DNA from: Paracamarosporium sp. OC-R06-R3
Lineage: Eukaryota; Ascomycota; Dothideomycetes; Pleosporales; Didymosphaeriaceae
Reading direction: 5' to 3'
Assembly (NCBI GenBank): GCA_019828545.1
Contig: JACVRA010000312.1
Location: 1-52,719 of the forward strand
Length of the DNA stretch: 52,719 nt
Shown here: positions 1 through 10,589 of the stretch, piece by piece
Position numbering within the stretch: the first letter of the stretch is position 1
Layout: each line of letters opens with the position of its first letter
Translations under genes and position numbers: made by a program
Notes under the pieces: generated by a model
Seen by the model: only the letters and a program-made list of their open reading frames with translations
The model's database searches: none
Told to the model about the DNA's origin: nothing

Positions 1-480
1 CTTCGCACGCCAACGCCGCCTGCGCCAGAGGTCACCCTCTGGGAAGCTAAAACACCAAGCAACGCGCGTGAGCTAGATGCTCAATCAACATTGATTCGCG
101 ATAGGATTCAGAGACATAAGAGCTCATCGCCTGCTTCTATTATTGCAGCGCTTAACCAGCTTAAAAAAGGCGCTGAGGTAATAGCGTACGAAAGTACGCT
201 TATGCGCGATCAGATCGCGAGGCTTGAGAAAGCAAATAAGGCTGCCACAACGCGTAGAAAGCGCAAAAAGAAGAGGATCCAGCAGAAAGGCACCTTAACA
301 AAGGCAGAGGCAGAGGATATTATTGCCCAAAGAGACGTTGAGCAGCAGCTAGAGGGGGAAACGCGCCAAGGCAAGGCGCGATCAGGTACGAGTCGGCAGG
401 CTTCAGCGCGCTGCAGCCGCTGTAGGCAGACTGGCCATAACTCACGAACATGTAAGAAGGATACTAGAGATACAGCTTAG
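1..480 (+). mobile_element. Fot1/pogo-like transposase, C-terminal fragment
   Basis: The frame is open from base 1, so the gene continues to the left of the window. The visible 159 residues match the C-terminal tail of fungal Tc1/mariner-superfamily (Fot1/pogo) DDE transposases: a segment of the type TPP...LWEAKTP, then an ELDAQSTLIRDRI...SSP helix, a lysine/arginine-rich stretch (TTRRKRKKKRIQQKGTLTKA) and a final zinc knuckle CSRCRQTGHNSRTC. The catalytic DDE region lies outside the window. The stop is TAG at 478-480. Downstream DNA is AT-rich with a short tandem duplication, compatible with the element's 3' end. Activity cannot be judged from this piece. Confidence 0.85.
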
Positions 481-560
481 TCTAGCATAGTAAATTTATT
501 CTATTATCTTATTGTGCTGTTAAGATATACTGTTGTAGAGGCATAAAAGCCTGGTAGGGC

Positions 561-593
561 GCGCAGCTCGCTTGCCTGCGCAGCTCGCTTGCC
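561..593. repeat. Tandem 17-bp duplication
   Basis: The 16-mer GCGCAGCTCGCTTGCC occurs at 561-576 and again at 578-593, a period of 17 bp. It lies 80 bp after the transposase stop, inside AT-rich sequence, so it may be a subterminal repeat of that element. No inverted copy is visible because the element's other end is outside the window. Confidence 0.7.
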
Positions 594-1730
594 GGGTACG
601 TTACCTCGAATATATTCCTCTATTATCTTGACACACAGGGAGTAAACACTGTATGAAAAAGCACTAGATCTTTCTATGAATTCCTTTTTATCTACAAACA
701 CGCTTTGATCGTCGCCTTGTTCCACGTCATGAATGAGCTTTGTTATAGGGATCGAGTATCGAACAATAGGGCACCTTTTCTAACTGAGAGCATGCCACGA
801 TGGTCAATATCTTACCCTAAGCACTTGTTGTCGACACTCACGCATACCTTACTGTGCATTCGCGATTTTTATCGCACTGCTAGTTTCGGCTCTCCGATAC
901 ATCCGCCGGCAGTTGGATCGCGCAACAAATCTTAGCACGGCGTCTTAACGCAGGAAGTATAATAGCCTTCATTTTTAAAATTCATAAATATATCGTGATA
1001 GGTAGTAGAAGTGTATAAAAACAAGCTGTGGGGTGAATACGTAGTTCTGCGAGCAGGTGTCACAGCAACCTAACGCTAATTGATTGCTTAGTATTTTAGT
1101 CTCCCCAAATACGAAGGAGCTGCTGCAGCGATTATTGAGACACGAAGAATGGACGTACAGACCCACGCTGTGTAAAGATCGTGGTCGTGGTGGAGTGGAC
1201 GGAAGGACAGAGCACGCGGTAAGGGAGGTAAAAAATTCCACAATTTTGAGTCGGAAGACGCGGTGGAATGTTCGACTAAATACAGGGGGATAATACGTAA
1301 TATATCTTTTCGTGAGAGTCCTGCGGTCTGCACCTGCAGCCAGCGTACTAAGATTAATACCAGTTCTAATGCATGGAGTCTGGAAAATATATAAACAGTG
1401 AATATAGAATTACAAAAGAAAGTTCCAGATGAAGCTCCGATAGCCATCGGAATGCAGTGAAATGAAAATGCCGATCGCCGTCGGAATGCTGATGATACCG
1501 TTACAAAACAAGGAGAAAGTATGTTCGGGGTATTTGATCGTCGTGTTGAATGGTGTGGAAAAAGGAAAGCCAGAAAGAGAAAAACTCCAGACGCTATGAA
1601 ACGAGTCGAATCAGTTTTTGTAAGAGAAAACGGCTTTGGCTAACGTGGAAGAAATGCTTAAAGGGGGAAAGAAGGAATTTGAGGACCGTGTCGAAGAGTT
1701 GTGATGCAAAGCCAAACTGTGCTGGCGGGG
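594..1730. other. Gene-free AT-rich stretch
   Basis: No reading frame here resembles a protein. One local direct repeat is present: an 18-nt sequence at 1438-1455 (CGATAGCCATCGGAATGC) and 1472-1489 (CGATCGCCGTCGGAATGC), 16/18 identical and 34 bp apart. The stretch separates the transposase tail from the 3' end of the terpene cyclase gene. I searched the minus strand for a prenyltransferase domain that could continue the cyclase gene and did not find one. Confidence 0.6.
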
Positions 1731-2930
1731 CTAACGGTTGGTCACTGAAGAAGAGTTAGCGAGCAGACTTGCATTTACGTGTCTAAGGAAGACGTACACT
1801 CCTCGGTGGTAGCGCGGGCAGTATATACTCCATACCAGGTTTCCTACGTGGCTCATCTTTACGCCTTGTAGATACGCCCGCGTATCCTTCGAGAGGGCCT
1901 TGGTTTCCGGGCTCTCCAGATTGAGTTCGAATTCAGCGAGGTGTCTCTTGATCTCCTCTTTGCAGATTACAATGGCCGTCTCCTCTGAGCATTTACGCTC
2001 TCGCATGATCACCCAGACTGCATTGAAGACATAATCTTGTCCGGCCTTTTCTGCGTCCTCGCGTTCCTTACGCCAGGAGTAGAGATCATTGGTCAGACTT
2101 ATTGCAGCGTAACCGGGGCGCGCGAGCCTCATGCATAGATCTAGCTCGGTAGCCGGGATTGTAAGCGCAAGGGCAAACGTAAGCATACCGTACCAGAACC
2201 TTTAATATTGTGTTAGCCTGCGCACCACTGCTTAGGCAGCATTGGATCATTAAGTCTACTTACAGCTCTCCAGCATCAATCGCACGACTTGGAAGATATT
2301 CGTCGAGCGTCTCAAAAGGCTCTGAACGGGTGCGCGATGCAAGTTCCACGAATTGGGCCCACGCTTTCATTGTTGTTATCGCTCGAGGCCGGTCGATGGC
2401 TATCATGTCCGCTAGTATTTGCGCTTGCAATTTTTTCTCTGGGCGAACTTTATCTGAGACCTTCTCGTTGAGCGCATCGTCACGAAAGACGTGAAGCATA
2501 TCATCACGTCCCTCTTGGAACTTTTTCTGGTCAGCTATGACGTCTAGCCATTGAGCAGGAGTTGCCCTTACGTTCTTCAAGTCTAGGCTCTCCATCTCAT
2601 CTGTGAGGCGTTAGTGGCGAGACGGTTCCTGATCACGTGAAATGACATACCATCGTACAGGAAAGCGTACTCATTGGCGTATGAGATAATCTCCAACCGG
2701 TTAGGTAGACATTCGGGTATGGTGACGCGGATGAAACTGAAAGGATGTCCCAGGCCTCCATGGTAGTCTCGTACAGGGCTCACACACGAGTTCCAATCTT
2801 TCTGTGCGCGGAGAGAGCCCGCGATCTCCTCCTTGGAGGGATCCTTGTGTATTCTGAGTGCGATGCCGTTTGCTAATCCATCGTCTCTGTAGGTTCCAGG
2901 AGCCAGGACATCGGAATGTCTGAAGTCCAT
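1731..2930 (-). CDS. Class I terpene cyclase (cyclase domain of the ophiobolin/fusicoccadiene synthase type)
   Basis: Three exons, 2930-2651, 2600-2264 and 2199-1731, join in phase to 361 residues; the introns are 50 and 64 nt (the second has GCTAAC near its acceptor). Splicing restores the metal-binding motif DDEME at residues 93-97. The NSE triad NDLYSWRKE lies at 243-251 (N243, S247, E251). Other family marks are LRAQKDW, IPECLPNRLEI, YANEYAFLYDD and the late CPRYH motif. In known bifunctional fungal di/sesterterpene synthases, this N-terminal cyclase is followed by a prenyltransferase domain that makes the C20/C25 diphosphate. Here the frame stops soon after CPRYH and no such domain follows. 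Either it is a stand-alone cyclase using diphosphate from elsewhere, or the gene was truncated. The product cannot be predicted. Exon structure is well supported; catalytic function is inferred. Confidence 0.8.
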
Positions 2931-3220
2931 GGTCGTGGTAGTGGTCCAGAATAGTCAACCAGTGCGAGAAGTTAGAGGATAGCCATAGACCCGGGCGGTC
3001 GGGCCTCCTTTACATATGTGGACCGCTGATGCGCATCAAGCGCAAGCGCACGCTCTGCTGCCGCAGCCGCGGCCCAGGGTGGTTCGGCCTGGCGTGAACC
3101 TCGTCGCCGACCCTAGGCCGCTTGGAGACAGTTGCCGTGCGCACGTCACGGATGCCGTTCATCCTGGCGTGAGCATGAGGATCGCAGTCTGTGAAACGTG
3201 ATACGCAAACTGGGCCCTTC

Positions 3221-4078
3221 TTACGACACCTCAAACATCGCCACATGGCTAATGATTGTAATTTTCACGTTACCATACCAGCAATTAGCTAAGCGCGCAT
3301 TCTGTTCCGAGAGATAGGCTATCCCTGGTCGAAGAATGTTCCCCACGTCAATGGATCCGTTCCCTGCAGCAAATCCTTCGAGAGTCAGGGACAGACACTC
3401 GTCGTCCGGGGCAGGAGAGACTCAGAGTCTAGACAACAGAATGCAACCTCAAATCCCATGGACCACGAGGAGTGACAAGGACATTGCTTGCGGCTATCAT
3501 TAGCGTCTCCATGGCGCCGGTCTTGTCTCTAAGATCGGTGTTTTGGTGCGGATAGCGCCTTGGTCACTGACAGGACCGTTTCGACAAACGCGAATGATAT
3601 GAACGCTCGGCCCTCTTTAGCTCCTTCGCTGCAGTCCCGTAAGCTTCCTCGTGTCTGCAGTTACCTCATTTGTACGTTCTTACGGATGATGCAGTCAAGT
3701 GCTCCTTTTGGAACTCAAGCTTCAGGACTTGACGACGTTCGTCACAGGCCGTCCATCTGCAAGCAACTATTCATTCGCCGTTTGCCAGCTCTATACGAGT
3801 TAAGCGAGCCCCATGCGATAGCCGGCGGCGTGCAGAATCCTTCGCGCAATCGTCTCCGAATCCAGCCCTTCGGAACCTGCAGGTACTCCATCGTGGCCGG
3901 AAGCGGGTCAATCACCTCCCGGGAACGGATACTTTTCGTGCGAAACCATCGATTACCACGATTTCGTCCGCCGGGAATGCCGGACGTCCATCACCTCCAA
4001 CAAACCGGCAATCACGGAGCGTTGGGTGCCCGCCCAAATCCTCAGGCCGCACGGTGCGATTCCTGTCATTGGTGGCGG
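3221..4078 (-). pseudogene. Unidentified, heavily decayed gene
   Basis: The minus strand shows successive stretches that read like real protein but in changing frames. From 4078 downward one frame contains NRTVRPEDLGGHP and DEIVVIDGFARKVSVPG, another EVIDPLPATMEYLQVPKGW, then GRAFISFAFVETVLSVTKAL, GAMETLMIAASNVLVTPRG, and finally DECLSLTLEGFAAGNG and DVGNILRPGIAYLSEQ, ending at TAA 3221-3223. No canonical introns reconcile these frames, so I read it as a gene broken by several small indels. I could not assign a family. Its position, head-to-head order with nothing between it and the terpene cyclase, suggests a former partner in the same pathway, but that is inference only. Confidence 0.4.
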
Positions 4079-5192
4079 CCCGGTGCAAGCGAAAGTGATC
4101 AGGGCAGTCTCGAATCCACGCTTAAATTTGTATTCGTCATGAATGCAACCACATCCCGCGGTCGGTCAACAGGACCGTTGTGGTCACTCAATGCGGTGCT
4201 CTTTTCCTTATAAGACCAGTAAACACACCCAATTTGTACAGTCCTGGATTCAAAACCGGCAACATAGTCCCGACGGCATCTGTGTTCTATCCTATACGTG
4301 CAGCAACTCGAGCCGATATGTTTATCTTGTACATGGATTCTAGAACCGCCCACGTGCCGCCATCCTTCCTCCGATACGGATGCGGCATTGACACACAAGC
4401 TGACCCCAACGACCGTGGGATTTCTTTGCCCCCCACTGTAATTGAACGGAACGCAGCACTGCTCACAAACTTGTGCGGATACGTTGATGCAGCATTTGAA
4501 AGCGAGTTTCGAACGCAGTAATTAATTTACATCAATGTGATAGTACTACGGCTATCCCTTTTTTATTGCCATCGATTATTCGCAGGTATAGTACTCCGAG
4601 TCCACATCCATGAACCTCTGCCACGCCCCTGCGTTATCGCGATATCGTGCTTACAGGATGCATACAATGACCGTACACAGTTACTGATGCGTTGCGCATT
4701 GACCTACATTACAGCAGTCTAGCACCCAATTCTTACAAACCACATTCGGACCGGTCATTATAGATGAAGACACGCCACCGACGTGCAAGCAGAATATAAT
4801 ATCTGTGTAACACTCGTCGAAATGAGATGCGTAGAGAGACTACTAAAACCGCGCGGATGACCTCACTGTGCCGTTGCTGGGACTCGTGTCACAAGCTGAT
4901 TGGGACTTGCGACAAGGATCGTGGCGGCGAAGGAGCCGTGCTGGATATATACCTGCATATGCGCCATAGATTGCGAATACCCTATCGGGAACGTGCTACG
5001 GGACTACGGACCTCCTGCGTCAACCACCAACGCACAAGTTCCACCATGTTAGGTGCTCGGCAAGATCGACGATGGCAAAAAGCAGTCGCTCTCCTACAGT
5101 CAGCCATATGACCAAAACCTTGTATTCAGGCGTTCTGTGTTTAGCTTTGTTCAGGATGAGACATTGTGTTCAAGTCCCAAAGCGATACTGCA
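4079..5192. other. Gene-free stretch
   Basis: Several short open frames occur on both strands (for example 4180-4521 on plus), but none shows recognisable motifs, biased composition or splice-supported extension. I see no RNA gene or repeat. Confidence 0.5.
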
Positions 5193-5957
5193 TCAGTCTT
5201 TGGCCTTCGCCGACACCATTTTCCAACTCTTCCAACCCTTTTGATCTTTGTTTATCGCCTCAGGCGACCTCTTCTCTTCGGCTTTCCCTTCCGAGACGAT
5301 TTTTTCGCCCTGCATCAGCACCACTTTCTCACATGCATGAATATCTTCATTTCTCTTCAATATCACTTCCCCGTCCGCATCGATCTTCCCTTCTCTCACC
5401 AGTCTCTCTATTCTCTCTACCTCAGCTTCTCTCCATGCTTTTTTTGCCTCTTTACCCCCTTTGTACACAGCTCGTGCTGTATTAACAGCCACTAGCGGTG
5501 CATTCCCTGTCTTGACCCCGTGTGTGACCATCTCGGCTTTTAAGAAGGATTTCTGTGCTGTCATGCCACCTAAGTAGGCTGCTTTGGCGAAGCTAGTGGC
5601 GCGACCGTCTTCTACAGCGTGCTTGATGGATTGTAAATGTTTGCTGGCCTTGCTGGATTTCTTCGATATGGGGTTGCTGCTGAATGAGGATAGGTTGGGG
5701 GACGGGCTGGGTGAGTAAGGCGGTGGGTCGATAGGTCCGGAGGAAGAATAGGATGATGTGTCTGTGTTGGAACCTGGAAGCAATGAATCTGAAACTGTCA
5801 ATTCAGGGTGGATTGATGCATCTGAGAGTGCTGAGGGAGGGTAAGTATCGGTAGCTGTAAGGATGGCGCCCGTATCTGGGTGCAGGGACAGACCTGCTGT
5901 ACTAGCCGCGAGGCCGTTTTCCTCAGATACAGAAAGCGTTTTGGTCTTCTCAGCCAT
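5193..5957 (-). CDS. Conserved-looking hypothetical protein (254 aa)
   Basis: A single uninterrupted frame, ATG at 5957. The first ~105 residues are low in order: serine, proline and threonine rich, with PPPYSPSPSP. From about residue 100 there is a basic, helix-forming half beginning KKSSKASKHLQSIKHAVEDG and containing GGMTAQKSFLKAEMVTHGV, an AVYKGGKEAKKAWREAEVER helix and a highly charged C-terminus. There is no signal peptide or membrane segment. The alternation of alanine/lysine/glutamate helices argues for a real soluble protein. A GTATGT sequence just upstream (near 6069) could be the donor of a 5'-UTR intron. I do not recognise the family. Confidence 0.7.
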   Translation of the reverse strand: MAEKTKTLSVSEENGLAASTAGLSLHPDTGAILTATDTYPPSALSDASIHPELTVSDSLLPGSNTDTSSYSSSGPIDPPPYSPSPSPNLSSFSSNPISKKSSKASKHLQSIKHAVEDGRATSFAKAAYLGGMTAQKSFLKAEMVTHGVKTGNAPLVAVNTARAVYKGGKEAKKAWREAEVERIERLVREGKIDADGEVILKRNEDIHACEKVVLMQGEKIVSEGKAEEKRSPEAINKDQKGWKSWKMVSAKAKD

Positions 5958-7234
5958 AGTTGTGATAATTTGGGGTATATACGACTGCGACAGAAATAAG
6001 AAAATTCAACAATAGGGAAGAAGGAATGGTCTATAGTAGAGGCTGAAGGATGGACTTGCGAATACATACCGTGGTCCATTCAAGCTTTCGTGGATTTGTG
6101 AAGCATGCCGCAGAATGTGGTCATTGACGTTCAGGACAGAATTCACTGTCCACAAATTGATGTAGCGATAATACCCTTCCGCAGTCTCCTTCATTTACTA
6201 CTCGCAGAATTCACTCATCACAATGCAGGAACATTATTCACAGGCCCGCAGCATGTCGTCCTTAATGTTGCTGCACTCTCCAACCATTGCGCAAACAAAC
6301 GCCAAAATAGTTACCTTTAATATTCTAAAATCACGAGCTCTGTTCCTTTGGCTCGATTAAATGCTGGTTGAACGCGTCCATCATGCATTACATCTACCCT
6401 ACTTTCATATTCCGCACTTTGCATTCCGAAGAGAACCCACCTTTCGGATCAGTGTTGCTTTCCAACGACTCTTTAATGGCCTTCTTGAGCTTAGAAGACC
6501 TTTCTGAAATACTATACACAGAGTCCAAACCTGCTCCCGCATCGCCTACTACCATCTTCGTCCCCAACATTCAATACTTCTATTCAAGAGCACCCTCTAC
6601 AATGTACCCAATAAATCAACGAGCATACTCATCAACATTATGCCGTAAGCAGCCGTTTTGTCGAAGGTGCCCAACAACCCAAAGCTCAAATCGCTTAGTA
6701 ACCACGCGTACTCGCCGCGATACCAGGATTAATGACGACTTGTTTCGAGTCTCCAACAAGCGATAACTGGATCAGAACCTAACCTGTCACTTTTGGAGGT
6801 ATATACAACACGCGGCTACACTTTGGCATGCCTTCTGAATCGTGCACGGTTGAGCTTCTGAGCATATCATCAGGGGAAAATGGAAAGCTGGTGAGAAACG
6901 TTGTAGACGCAACCAGGCAGCCGCGAAGTAGAAACGTGCGTGTTAAACGCCACATGCTGGACGGTAGTAGTGTGATGGTACTCGGCTGGGAAGTGTTTTA
7001 GCAGCGCAGGACAAATTGAACAAGGAGAACAGTACAGGAAGTAAGAGATTGCATGTGAAAGTACTGAACGATGTTGTAGTATTAAATCTGTATTAAATTT
7101 GAACGAAAAAGCGCAGAAAGGTATCATAACACAAATACCCAACGCCCAACATGCAACGTTCTACCATCAAATAACTTTCACATGTCATCTCTCCTCTCCT
7201 TCTTCTCTATCACCCATCTTTTATGACCCGAAAC
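5958..7234. other. Mostly gene-free spacer
   Basis: Apart from the possible relic at 6394-6735, no frame on either strand resembles a protein, and I found no repeat or RNA gene. It separates two minus-strand small-protein genes. Confidence 0.5.
6394..6735 (-). pseudogene. Possible gene relic
   Basis: Two adjacent minus-strand stretches read like protein but in different frames. One (about 6735 to 6598) contains YRGEYAWLLSDLSFGLLG followed by a hydrophobic segment AAYGIMLMSMLVDLLGTL and a stop at 6598-6600. The second (6570-6394, 58 residues) is MLGTKMVVGDAGAGLDSVYS followed by a lysine-rich SSKLKKAIKESLESN helix. They could be the end of one decayed membrane-associated protein. I cannot name it, and chance is a real alternative. 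Confidence 0.3.
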
Positions 7235-7480
7235 TCAGTTCCCCGCCTTCCCGGATTGCCTCATTTGTCCTTGCCCGTAGTATGTCGCGTACGCCGCGTT
7301 TACGCTCTCGTGGTGCTCCTTGGCATGTTTCTTGACAAACTCCCAGGCTTGCCTCGTCTTGCTGGGGGTTTTTATCGAGGGAGCTGCGGATGTGGATGTG
7401 GAGACGGATGATGTGGCTTTTTCGTAGTCGAGGGTGTCGAAAGAGGAGCGGGTTGTTGTTGAGGGAGCGTAGGAAGTCAT
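7235..7480 (-). CDS. Small hypothetical protein (81 aa)
   Basis: Intact frame from ATG at 7480 to the stop at 7235. The N-terminal half is serine/threonine rich (TSSVSTSTSAAPS); the C-terminal half is a basic amphipathic segment, TRQAWEFVKKHAKEHHESVN, followed by AAYATYYGQGQM. It is short and soluble, with no signal peptide. The combination of a disordered N-terminus with an ordered helix ending in a tyrosine/glycine-rich tail looks like a genuine small fungal protein. No function can be assigned. Confidence 0.6.
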   Translation of the reverse strand: MTSYAPSTTTRSSFDTLDYEKATSSVSTSTSAAPSIKTPSKTRQAWEFVKKHAKEHHESVNAAYATYYGQGQMRQSGKAGN

Positions 7481-9188
7481 GGTTTGTTGGTGATTGTTAT
7501 GGCGCGGGTTGATGCGAGGATGAACGATCTATTGTGACCGGTGGATGGGTGGACAATATTTTAATGTTTGGTAGTCTTGTGCGTATGTTGATATGATGAT
7601 GTTTGCAGGCGAGACTTGAACCAGACAATTGTTATCAGGATGTTGTATTGATCTTGAAACAGAATAGCCGAGTGTCTGATGAGGCTGGTTCGGGACGGAA
7701 TAGTTGTTTAGATATATTTAGATACTGTGTTGTGGTATGTCTGAAATGATGGTTCAGGAAGCGATTGTCGTTTCTCTTATATTCCCGTTCTCCTTCGTAC
7801 GGCCGCCTACATCGGCTCTCCTCTAGAGTCATAACCTCATCTCAACCACTACGTATGCCATTTCCCGAAACGCCTTCACGCCTTTCATGTCGAACTTCGG
7901 CCCACTACGAATCCACTATAACTTGGCCGACCAATCGCGTCGCTCGTGCGATTACATAAAAGTCAGCCGCGCCGCCAGTTTTCCGCCGGCATTCCACGGA
8001 GAGGGTCGGCGTGAACGAATCGTGGCTGGTACCGGCTCGTACGACTGGTCAATTCGGAGGGAAAGTCGCGATGCGTCCGCCTATGGAACATCCCGAGCGA
8101 TGAAATGGTTTTGCGCGCCCTACGCACGGGCCTGTGTGTCGTTTGGTCCATCCCACTCATTATTCAGCACTATGGCGTGCGGCTCTCGCGCCTTGTGAGG
8201 CTGACCTTTATGACTCCAAAAACTGACAAGCCATTCTAGATCCGAACGTTGAGATTTGTGAACAAGCTGTTGCAACCGCATAGCAGGAGTCATCGACAAG
8301 TCCGAGAAAATCGCGAAGCATAGCTGGGTTAAGTAAGTCCTGACGTGTCGGTACCATACGGGCCAGTTCGGAAAAAAGCTTATGTGAGAGCACATATCAC
8401 TAGAAATTGGATGCTGATGTGGTGCGGCCTAATGACCTCACCAGTTGTTGGGTAACATTCTTCGTTACTTCTTGTCATCGAGCTCCGAGGGCAGGAAACG
8501 TTTGCGGATCTCGCATTGAGATTAGTCAGGCAGAGCCTCGCGTATTTGTGAAGTGGAAGAGTCTGTGAACCACAAGCTGAATGTTGAATTAGTCAGACGT
8601 GACGTTCGTGTCTGCAAACGTATACACGAGGCTGCTGCCAATACGCGTCTTATCTCTCGTCCAGAGCCATGGCATTGGATCAAGTTCGCATCCATAATAT
8701 CAGGGATCACGTTGCACAACGACCTTTGTGGATAGAACAAAGAGCGAAGGAGGCGAAGATCGTGGGATCTGCGCTGAGAAATATGTTGATGCTCGGGGCG
8801 ATATCGCTGTTCTCTCGCAGTACCGTTTAGTGATCAGAATGCGCGCGCAAAAGCTAGAAGAGGCTGGAATTGTGCGCAAGACAAGATGAAACTCTCCCAG
8901 TAAGTGTATATAATGATCGAGAAGCCGTTATATGCACATAGTTGTGGTGAAGGTAACGCGGAGATCTGGAGCAAGTCACAACCCCACTCTGGCGTCGGCC
9001 CGTGCACGGCGCTTTCCGCCTATCGGTCATCTAGATCGACCCCATGATCCTCTCCCTGTTCTCCACCTTTTCATCCAAAGACTCATTTCACTTCTGACGG
9101 TCCATATCTGACGAGCTGATGCTTCGCCGCATGCAGAAACCAAGCCTTTTTTGACTATGCATGGAAGCCTTTCACTCGCCTATCCAAT
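7481..9188. other. Gene-poor spacer upstream of the Zn2Cys6 gene
   Basis: Short open frames at 8120-8395 and 8208-8393 (minus) and 8553-8735 (plus) have some coding-like character but no consistent frame or splice structure. The last ~200 bp before 9189 form the promoter and leader of the regulator gene; a pyrimidine-rich block (9049-9080) lies there. Confidence 0.45.
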
Positions 9189-10589
9189 ATGGGTGAAACT
9201 CCCCGCGTTCGTCAGCGCAAATTCGCGCCCCGCTCGCGTCAAGGCTGTCTAACATGCCGGGCGCGTCGGAAGAGATGCGATGGCCAGCGACCTGACTGCC
9301 AGAACTGCACGCGGTTGAATCTATCATGCGAATACCAGGCTCCACGTCGGATCACTCATGAGGCCGGTGCTTCACAGGATAGCAGCGAGAGTTCTCCGGA
9401 TTCTACGGCGGGTCCCTTGGTGCCTTCCATTGACCCTTGGGATGCTCTTCCTGGAGACGAATTTGGAGAAAGAAAGCACCTGCTGCGTTACTATGTCGAA
9501 GCTTTCGTTCCGAGCGTATCCGTGGCAACTACGCCATCAAGCTTCTACACCGGCTTGTATATCCCGTGGGCCTTTGAATGTGATGGCATGCTTGATGCCA
9601 TTCTGGCTCTTTCTTCAGCCCAACTTGCCCGGCGGAGTGCTAGTACAGACCGTGCACAGCACCTCCGTAGCGTCTCAGCAAAACATCAACGCAAATGCCA
9701 TGCCTTCCTAGCAGACCGTGTCCCAGGTAACGGCGGCCCTCCCCAGGATGCCTACCAGGTCATCGGTATCATCCTGTTACTCGTTGGTCTCGAAGCTCTG
9801 AATGGGGACAAAAGCACGCGATGGCTGTCGCAGATGAAATGCGTCCGCGGCATCCTCAACATGCTACATGATAAAGGCGAATCATGGGAGCTAGACTCGC
9901 TCCGAAGACACTTCACTTACCATAACGCAATGGCCTCACTCATGGCACGCGTATCGAAGAACGAGTCTCTCTTCGTATACGACGACCTCTCGCTAGCCTG
10001 CGAACCTGGCGCACCACTGGTCGTAGACCCCCTCATGGGAATAACATACTACCTATGCTCTCTAATCTCACGCATCCAATACGTGAGCTCTTCCAATCCG
10101 GCCTTCCCACAGATCTCAGAAGCTGCTTTTGCGGTCATCGAGCGCGATATCCTGCAATGGAACTACGGAAGCCCAATAGGCTTACCTGGCCTGGATATCC
10201 CCCAGGCCCTGGACCTCATTGCACTCGCAGAGGCCTACCGCCTCGCCGCACTCATCCAACTCTACCGTACCTCCGCAACACACAGAGGCCGTGTATCCTC
10301 CTGCGCAAGTCGCGCCATGGAATTCATCTCCCGGATTCCACCAGGCAGCCCCGCCGAGTCTAGCCTCCTCTATCCAATTTTCCTCGCTGGAGCAGAGCTA
10401 GACAACGAGCCTGAAATATCCAAATGCTTCAAGAGGCTGGCCGAAATCCAGGCGAGGAACTGTTACGAGAACACGAGCAATGTGCAAAAGGTGCTCGAGG
10501 AGGTGTGGAGACCTGCCTTGAATGGCGAGAAGAAGCGCGATTGGGAAGAGGTGTTGCAAGATTGGGGGTGGTCGTTTACGCTGGGGTGA
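9189..10589 (+). CDS. Zn2Cys6 transcription factor
   Basis: Single-exon gene of 466 residues. The binuclear zinc cluster is complete: C20-x2-C23-x6-C30-x6-C37-x2-C40-x6-C47, preceded by a basic stretch (RQRKFAPRSRQG). A serine-rich linker follows, then from about residue 90 a helical region beginning ERKHLLRYYVEAFVPSVSV that resembles the fungal-specific transcription factor domain of the PF11951 type (DNA-binding N-terminus plus regulatory middle region). The protein should act in the nucleus, binding CGG-containing sites. No adjacent biosynthetic gene points to its target; the terpene cyclase lies 6 kb away. The ATG at 9189 is the first in frame and leaves the cluster near the N-terminus as usual. 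Confidence 0.9.
   Translation: MGETPRVRQRKFAPRSRQGCLTCRARRKRCDGQRPDCQNCTRLNLSCEYQAPRRITHEAGASQDSSESSPDSTAGPLVPSIDPWDALPGDEFGERKHLLRYYVEAFVPSVSVATTPSSFYTGLYIPWAFECDGMLDAILALSSAQLARRSASTDRAQHLRSVSAKHQRKCHAFLADRVPGNGGPPQDAYQVIGIILLLVGLEALNGDKSTRWLSQMKCVRGILNMLHDKGESWELDSLRRHFTYHNAMASLMARVSKNESLFVYDDLSLACEPGAPLVVDPLMGITYYLCSLISRIQYVSSSNPAFPQISEAAFAVIERDILQWNYGSPIGLPGLDIPQALDLIALAEAYRLAALIQLYRTSATHRGRVSSCASRAMEFISRIPPGSPAESSLLYPIFLAGAELDNEPEISKCFKRLAEIQARNCYENTSNVQKVLEEVWRPALNGEKKRDWEEVLQDWGWSFTLG

Noticed and set aside
3560..4213. 217-codon plus-strand ORF
   Set aside because: It lies opposite the protein-like minus-strand pieces and has no motif or compositional sign of its own; treated as their shadow.
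8120..8740. Overlapping short ORFs on both strands
   Set aside because: Some pieces look protein-like, but no single frame, splice structure or family could be supported.
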